A stretch of 23,502 nt of DNA, from IMG/VR virus record IMGVR_UViG_3300042556_000768, positions 1 through 23,502 of that record; one strand, given 5' to 3'. A program made the position numbers and the translations under genes. Below the pieces are notes generated by a model, which was not told the DNA's origin, did not search any database, and worked only from the letters and a program-made list of their open reading frames with translations. Of this stretch, positions 19,312 through 23,502 are shown piece after piece. The stretch is from a virus. How positions within the stretch are numbered: the stretch's first letter is position 1; each line of letters begins with the position of its first letter.

Positions 19312-19575
19312 CTACAATGCCTCTATTTCGCATTTTAAGGCGATTTTACGGCTTTTAACCCTATGTGTAGTACTATGTGTCCACTTTGGAATTGAAAGGC
19401 TTAAATGGGGCTTAAAATAGCAAAGTGAAAAGATGAACTAAAACTCGTAGTGCCTCGTAGCACTCGTAGCATTCGTACTAACTACGACTACTACGAATAG
19501 TACGACCCCTACCTTTCTATAAAACCAAAAGTTTTCTATTAGTAAACTTTATACCTATTTTTTAAAATTTTTCCT
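19312..19575. promoter_or_regulatory. Noncoding terS-terL gap, packaging-site candidate
   Basis: This 264-base gap between the terminase genes is unusual, since these often overlap or abut. The left part shares GCATTTTAAGGC (19330-19341) and AAGGCTTAAAT (19396-19406) with the noncoding stretch at 16021-16052. The right part holds the phased TCGTA/TACGA array (19445-19505). It may hold the pac or cos site or a promoter for terL. Confidence 0.55.
19445..19505. repeat. Phased TCGTA/TACGA array
   Basis: TCGTA begins at 19445, 19455, 19464 and 19473 and its reverse complement TACGA at 19483, 19492 and 19501. The steps are 10, 9, 9, 10, 9, 9. The right-hand copies are also the inverted half: TCGTACTA (19473-19480) pairs with TAGTACGA (19498-19505). 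A protein with repeated DNA-binding units, such as a TerS ring, would be expected to favour such spacing. Confidence 0.75.
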
Positions 19576-20712
19576 ATGAACGTCACCACAAACGTAGTCT
19601 TCGAAATACTGCAAAACTCTACTAAGAGAATTTCCATCATGCAAGGAGGAACGAGATCAGGTAAGACATACAATGTACTTACATGGTTTATCGTAAAACT
19701 GCTTCAAGAGAAAGGAAAGACGCTGACAATATGTCGTAGCTCGTTACCATCCATCAAAGGTTCGGTAATGCGTGACTTTATTGAGATTTTGTCTAAGTAT
19801 GGGCTTTATAGCGAGGAGAAACACAATAAGACCGAAAACATCTACTTTTTGGGTGGGAATGTCGTAGAGTTCGTTTCTACTGACCAACCGCAGAAGATTA
19901 GAGGTCGAAAGCGTAATTATCTATTTATAAACGAGGCGAATGAGGTAAACTACGAATCTTGGATGCAGTTGTCCCTTCGTACAACCGAAAAGATAGTAAT
20001 TGACTATAACCCTTCCGATTACTACTCCTGGATTTACGATAAGGTTGTTCCGAGAGAAGATGCTGACTTTACGATTACGACTTACCTAGACAACCCTTTT
20101 TTAGAAAAAGGCATCATTGAGGAGATTGAGAGGCTTAAAGCAGCCGACCATGAATATTGGCGAGTTTATGGTTTAGGGGAGAGAGCAATATCTCAAGCGA
20201 CCATTTATACGCATTGGAAGCGTAGAAGGAACTTCCCTGATGGCGGAGATACGTTTTACGGACTTGACTTTGGATTTAACAACCAAACAGCCCTTGTTAG
20301 GGTCAAGAACTTTGATGGCGAGTTATTTGTCGACCAATTAATCTACGATACTAAAATGTCAACCGCTTTACTAATCGACAGGATGCGTTCTTTAGGGCTT
20401 GATAGGAACTCGGAGATATTTGCTGACCCTGCTGAACCAAAAACTATTGCGGAGGTGAATAAGGCAGGATTTAACTTGAAGAGTGCTGTGAAGGATGTTT
20501 ATGCAGGAATCAACAAGGTAAAATCATTTCCTTTGCATATCAGGTCGGAGTCTTTAGATTTGCTTGATGAGATTAAAAATTACAAGTGGAAGACCGATGC
20601 GGATGGCAATACACTTGATGAACCTGTGAAGTTTAGAGATCACTTAATGGACTCTATGAGGTATGCCATATACACAAAATATGCGAAACCTAAAAGAGGG
20701 TGGGTTGTATAG
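19576..20712 (+). CDS. terL: Terminase large subunit
   Basis: This 378-residue protein has the ATPase and nuclease domains. Walker A GGTRSGKT is at residues 24-31, Walker B YLFINEAN at 115-122, and the coupling motif DYNPSD at 143-148. The nuclease part has acidic residues at GLDFGF (D231), FADPAEP (D284) and DHLMDSMRY (D359). This is the PBSX/Terminase_3 kind. It is a bit shorter than typical TerL because the N-terminal extension is absent. It drives DNA into the prohead and cuts concatemers. Its leader is T- and A-rich. Confidence 0.95.
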   Translation: MNVTTNVVFEILQNSTKRISIMQGGTRSGKTYNVLTWFIVKLLQEKGKTLTICRSSLPSIKGSVMRDFIEILSKYGLYSEEKHNKTENIYFLGGNVVEFVSTDQPQKIRGRKRNYLFINEANEVNYESWMQLSLRTTEKIVIDYNPSDYYSWIYDKVVPREDADFTITTYLDNPFLEKGIIEEIERLKAADHEYWRVYGLGERAISQATIYTHWKRRRNFPDGGDTFYGLDFGFNNQTALVRVKNFDGELFVDQLIYDTKMSTALLIDRMRSLGLDRNSEIFADPAEPKTIAEVNKAGFNLKSAVKDVYAGINKVKSFPLHIRSESLDLLDEIKNYKWKTDADGNTLDEPVKFRDHLMDSMRYAIYTKYAKPKRGWVV

Positions 20713-20733
20713 CATAAAAATTTGTTACTTTTG
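20704..20733 (+). promoter_or_regulatory. Promoter with -33 TTG and -7 TACTTTTG
   Basis: TACTTTTG (20726-20733) matches TAnnTTTG. A TTG at 20704-20706 lies 19 bases upstream, the usual spacing to the -33 element. The box overlaps the end of terL and precedes the portal gene's start at 20751, so the head genes have their own late promoter. Confidence 0.6.
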
Positions 20734-20750
20734 TAAAAATAATATATAGC

Positions 20751-22154
20751 GTGAATTTAACGGACATACTAAAGGCAGCTAACCCTTTTCAACAGAAGGC
20801 AGCTCCAAAGGTGACTTTTAACAATCCTTTTACTGATTTCGGTGGATTGATTGGCGGAAGAACACTTTATCCAGAATTAGACCAGCAAAAATTTGTACTT
20901 GACTATAAAAACAATAGTGAGGTATATGCTATCATCAAACGTATCTCTAAAACTATTTCTACTGTTCCTTTCTATGTTTATCAAGTAAAGAACAAAAAAG
21001 AATTGAATAGATACAAATCAATGTTAGCGAATGCAACGTCAACCGCAGATATTGCTAAAGCAGAGTTAGTTCGTGTAAAGGCAGTTGCTGAAATTGCTGA
21101 TTCTGATTTAAATAACTTGCTAGAAAAACCAAATGAATATCAATCATTCTCTGAATTTATCGAGAGTGCTGTAGGTTATAAACTAATTACTGGTAACACT
21201 TACATTTGGGCGAATAGATTATCCAATGGTAAGGTTGCAGAACTTGTTACACTCCCATCTCAATACGTTGCCATTATTTCTGATGGTACAATAAATGGGG
21301 TTGAAGGTTATTCTTTTACGCTAGTTGGATGGGATCAATTAGATGCGAAAGACGTAATCCATCTAAAATACTTCAACCCTTACTTTGACACTAATGGACA
21401 ACAGCTTTACGGCTTGAGTCCTTTACAAGCGGCATATAGAACTGTACAGCGTTCTAACGATGCAAAAGATACATCGGTAGGTATGTTACAGAATCAAGGA
21501 CCTAAAGGTATCTTGTCTGCGGATGAATCAAATGATTTCGGACCTGAGGCGGCAGGAAAGCTTAAAGAAGATTTCTACAATCAGTACGGAACAAAAACTC
21601 AAGCTGGTATCTTAAAGAATGCTGGTAAGATTTTGATTGCAGGTGCTAAGTTGAATTGGATTAACATGGGTTTAAGTCCTATTGACTTGCAGTTATTAGA
21701 ATCAGAGAAAGTAACACTTAGAGAACTTTGTAATGTTTATGGAGTGAACTCTGCGTTGTTTAACGATCCTGATAATAAGACTTATAACAACATGAAGGAA
21801 GCTAAGAAGGAAATGTTGACTCAAGTAGTCCTTCCTGAGTTAGTAGCTCTTCGTGATGCGTTTAATAGATTCTTTGCAACTGAAATTGGTCAAGGTTACT
21901 ATATCGATTTTGATTTGACAGTATTCCCAGAGTTACAAGAGGATATGAAAGAGCTTAGTGCTATCCTTTCACAATCTTGGTGGATTACTCCAAACGAAAA
22001 GAGAGCAGCTATGCGTTATGATACTATGGAAGGAGCTGAAATGGATGAAATATTTATCCCAGCAGGTTACTTGCCTATAGATGAGTTGACTATGTTACAA
22101 GACCCTAGAGATGCTCAACAACAAGGAGATTATAATTTGCCACCTGTAAAATAG
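20751..22154 (+). CDS. HK97-type portal protein
   Basis: This 467-residue protein starts with GTG at 20751 and shows the HK97-portal family pattern. It has an N-terminal wing (VYAIIKRISKTISTVPFYVY, about 58-77), the SPLQAAYRTVQRSNDAKDTS segment (about 223-242) followed by GMLQNQGPKGIL, the stem-type DLQLLESEKVTLRELCNVYG (about 312-331), and a C-terminal ILSQSWWITPNEKRAAMRYD. Length is typical. It forms the dodecameric vertex ring through which DNA enters. It stops directly at the ATG of the MuF-like gene. Confidence 0.9.
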   Translation: MNLTDILKAANPFQQKAAPKVTFNNPFTDFGGLIGGRTLYPELDQQKFVLDYKNNSEVYAIIKRISKTISTVPFYVYQVKNKKELNRYKSMLANATSTADIAKAELVRVKAVAEIADSDLNNLLEKPNEYQSFSEFIESAVGYKLITGNTYIWANRLSNGKVAELVTLPSQYVAIISDGTINGVEGYSFTLVGWDQLDAKDVIHLKYFNPYFDTNGQQLYGLSPLQAAYRTVQRSNDAKDTSVGMLQNQGPKGILSADESNDFGPEAAGKLKEDFYNQYGTKTQAGILKNAGKILIAGAKLNWINMGLSPIDLQLLESEKVTLRELCNVYGVNSALFNDPDNKTYNNMKEAKKEMLTQVVLPELVALRDAFNRFFATEIGQGYYIDFDLTVFPELQEDMKELSAILSQSWWITPNEKRAAMRYDTMEGAEMDEIFIPAGYLPIDELTMLQDPRDAQQQGDYNLPPVK

Positions 22155-22994
22155 ATGCCGAAAATACTTTACCCATCACAGCAGTTTGCTTTGCAACAAA
22201 AGATTGCAAGGAAATCAATCAGAGAGTTTCAGCCTAAAATAAAAGCGGCTTTACAATCTGATTTTGATAAAGCTGCTCAAATGGTTGAGGCATTAGGGGT
22301 AGAACAAGCGGCTAATAATCGTGCAGGATTTTTTACTGGCGATAAGATTAATAATATTTTACGAACTTTGTATGAATCAACTGGCGGTTATACTGCTATG
22401 AGATACCAACAGATGTTTGAAACGAATAAGAAAGCGGAAGAGATTGACCTTGACCCTTTAAACATTTTGGATGAGTGGTTAGTATTTATGTTATCTTATT
22501 GGACTGCGATTAGCGGACTAAAGATGCAAGGCATAGAGAATACTACTGAAAACGAAATAGCTCGTATATTCGCTAATGTTATAAAGTTTGGTCGTGAGAA
22601 TGGATTGTCACAAAATGAAGTTAATTCATTGGCAATACAAACTCTAAGAGAAGGGAAGATAAATAACGCAAGGAGTTTACTTATAGCAAGGACTGAAAGC
22701 CATCAGGCATTAAGTACAGGTGCTATAGGTGCGGTTAGGTTAGCAGGTGTTCCAGTATTAAAACAATGGATAGCTGCTGAATATCCAGCTAAGAGTGGTA
22801 AGCCAAGATTATGGCACAGGGATTTAGATAGACAAACGAATCCTGACAACAAAGGTGTAAGAATCCCTGTTAATCAACCATTCCTAGTAAACACTCCTGA
22901 CTATGGACTAATAGAAATGCAATATGCACATGATGCAGCAGGGTTAGCAGTAAATAACTGCAACTGTAGATGCTGCACAGTTTATATAGCTTAA
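22155..22994 (+). CDS. MuF-like minor head protein
   Basis: This 279-residue protein has a helical N-terminal part and a C-terminal part of the phage Mu gpF/SPP1 gp7 type. Visible are ARTESHQALSTGAIGAVRLA (residues 178-197), WHRDLDRQ (220-227) and a cysteine-rich end NCNCRCCTVYIA (268-279). Such proteins sit next to portal, join the head during assembly and may be ejected with DNA. Its ATG abuts the portal stop. The closing CxCRCC is usual for the family. Confidence 0.8.
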   Translation: MPKILYPSQQFALQQKIARKSIREFQPKIKAALQSDFDKAAQMVEALGVEQAANNRAGFFTGDKINNILRTLYESTGGYTAMRYQQMFETNKKAEEIDLDPLNILDEWLVFMLSYWTAISGLKMQGIENTTENEIARIFANVIKFGRENGLSQNEVNSLAIQTLREGKINNARSLLIARTESHQALSTGAIGAVRLAGVPVLKQWIAAEYPAKSGKPRLWHRDLDRQTNPDNKGVRIPVNQPFLVNTPDYGLIEMQYAHDAAGLAVNNCNCRCCTVYIA

Positions 22995-23003
22995 ATAAAA
23001 AAT

Positions 23004-23502
23004 ATGAGTAACTTTTATAACAAGAAAGCGGTAAGTGGTGCTCCAGTAGACATGGAAGATAATGGTAGAATTATCACAGTCTACTATTCTGCGTTTGGTA
23101 ATGTCGACAGCGATGGCGATGTTATTGTACCAGGTGCATTCACTAAAACCCTAAAAGAAAACGGACCTAATGCCAAGAATAGAATCTGGCATTTATTTAA
23201 CCACTCAACTGAAAAGCCAATCGCTAAACCATTCGAGATGATGGAAGATGGATTTGGTTTAAAGGCTAGAGTAAAGATGCCTAATACAACATTAGGTAAC
23301 GATACTTATGAGTTGTATAAAGAAGGTCATATCACAGAACATAGCATCGGATTTCAGACTATCAAGTCACAAGCGAAGTCAGGCTATAACGAAATCAATG
23401 AAATTAAATTGTTTGAGGGTAGTTCAGTATTGTGGGGTGCAAACGCAAATACACCAACAGTAGGAGTGAAGAGTCAAATAAAGTCTGTTCTTGTAGATGA
23501 GA
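23004..23502 (+). CDS. Prohead protease, HK97/S78 type (3' end outside window)
   Basis: The 166 visible residues open MSNFYNKKAVSGAPVDMEDN and carry the phage prohead protease fold. Visible are DSDGDVIVPGAFTKTL (35-50), the catalytic histidine in WHLFNHS (H67), GFGLKARVKM (83-92) and the catalytic serine in ITEHSIGF (S114). It cleaves scaffold and capsid delta domain during head maturation. The order portal, MuF-like, protease implies that scaffold and major capsid follow beyond the window. The leader AAATAAAAAAT before the ATG is A-rich. Confidence 0.9.
   Translation, partial: MSNFYNKKAVSGAPVDMEDNGRIITVYYSAFGNVDSDGDVIVPGAFTKTLKENGPNAKNRIWHLFNHSTEKPIAKPFEMMEDGFGLKARVKMPNTTLGNDTYELYKEGHITEHSIGFQTIKSQAKSGYNEINEIKLFEGSSVLWGANANTPTVGVKSQIKSVLVDE

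Noticed and set aside
19445-19505. Transposon ends or integrase attachment site from the TCGTA/TACGA inverted copies
   Set aside because: No transposase or integrase is present, and the copies are evenly spaced pentamers, not a pair of terminal repeats.

Overview
The window is part of the genome of a tailed double-stranded DNA phage that most likely infects a member of the Bacteroidota. The phage assignment rests on small and large terminase, an HK97-type portal, a MuF-like head protein, a prohead protease, repeat-built tail fibres, a lysis cassette and a DnaB-centred replication module. The host guess rests on low G+C sequence (roughly one third by eye), start codons preceded by A-rich leaders instead of Shine-Dalgarno sites, and several matches to the Bacteroidota -7 promoter consensus TAnnTTTG. 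No integrase, repressor, transposase, tRNA or CRISPR array was recognised.

Layout. (1) 1-7467, rightward: the 3' end of a tail-fibre gene built from repeats of about 122-127 residues, a small tail-associated protein, a second fibre-like protein, then a run of signal-peptide, membrane-anchored and coiled-coil proteins that look like holin/spanin components, an M15-type peptidase (putative endolysin) and a calcineurin-like phosphoesterase, closed by a strong hairpin at 7490-7536. (2) 7554-8028, rightward: a short unit of two overlapping small genes with a promoter-like box and its own terminator. It faces a leftward terminator at 8123-8153, so this is the convergent boundary of the two transcription directions. 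(3) 17803-8180, leftward: a dense early/replication block. It has many small unknown ORFs, a free-standing DnaA domain IV protein, a probable recombination-type protein, a winged-helix replication protein, a DnaB helicase, a VRR-NUC nuclease, a MazG-like protein and a protein resembling the Acb2/Tad1 hairpin family. An internal promoter, operator-like dyad and terminator/attenuator hairpin at 12715-12810 split the block. (4) 17804-18330: an AT-rich divergent control region with paired short repeats. (5) 18331-23502, rightward: a small basic protein, a zinc ribbon, TerS, an intergenic array of helically phased TCGTA/TACGA motifs, TerL, portal, MuF-like protein and the start of the prohead protease. 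Major capsid, connector and tail-tube genes are absent, so they must lie beyond the right end, with the tail-fibre gene entering again from the left.

The replication block assembles a leftward early operon that would recruit host polymerase through DnaB, a winged-helix protein and possibly the DnaA-like protein. The packaging module reads rightward from the divergent region. The points most worth a second look are the phased repeat array beside terL (pac/cos candidate), the DnaA domain-IV-only gene with a perfect DnaA box just downstream, the Acb2/Tad1-like ORF, the regulatory leader before the winged-helix/DnaB operon, nested secretory genes in the lysis cassette, and several small overlapping genes that ordinary gene calling would miss.
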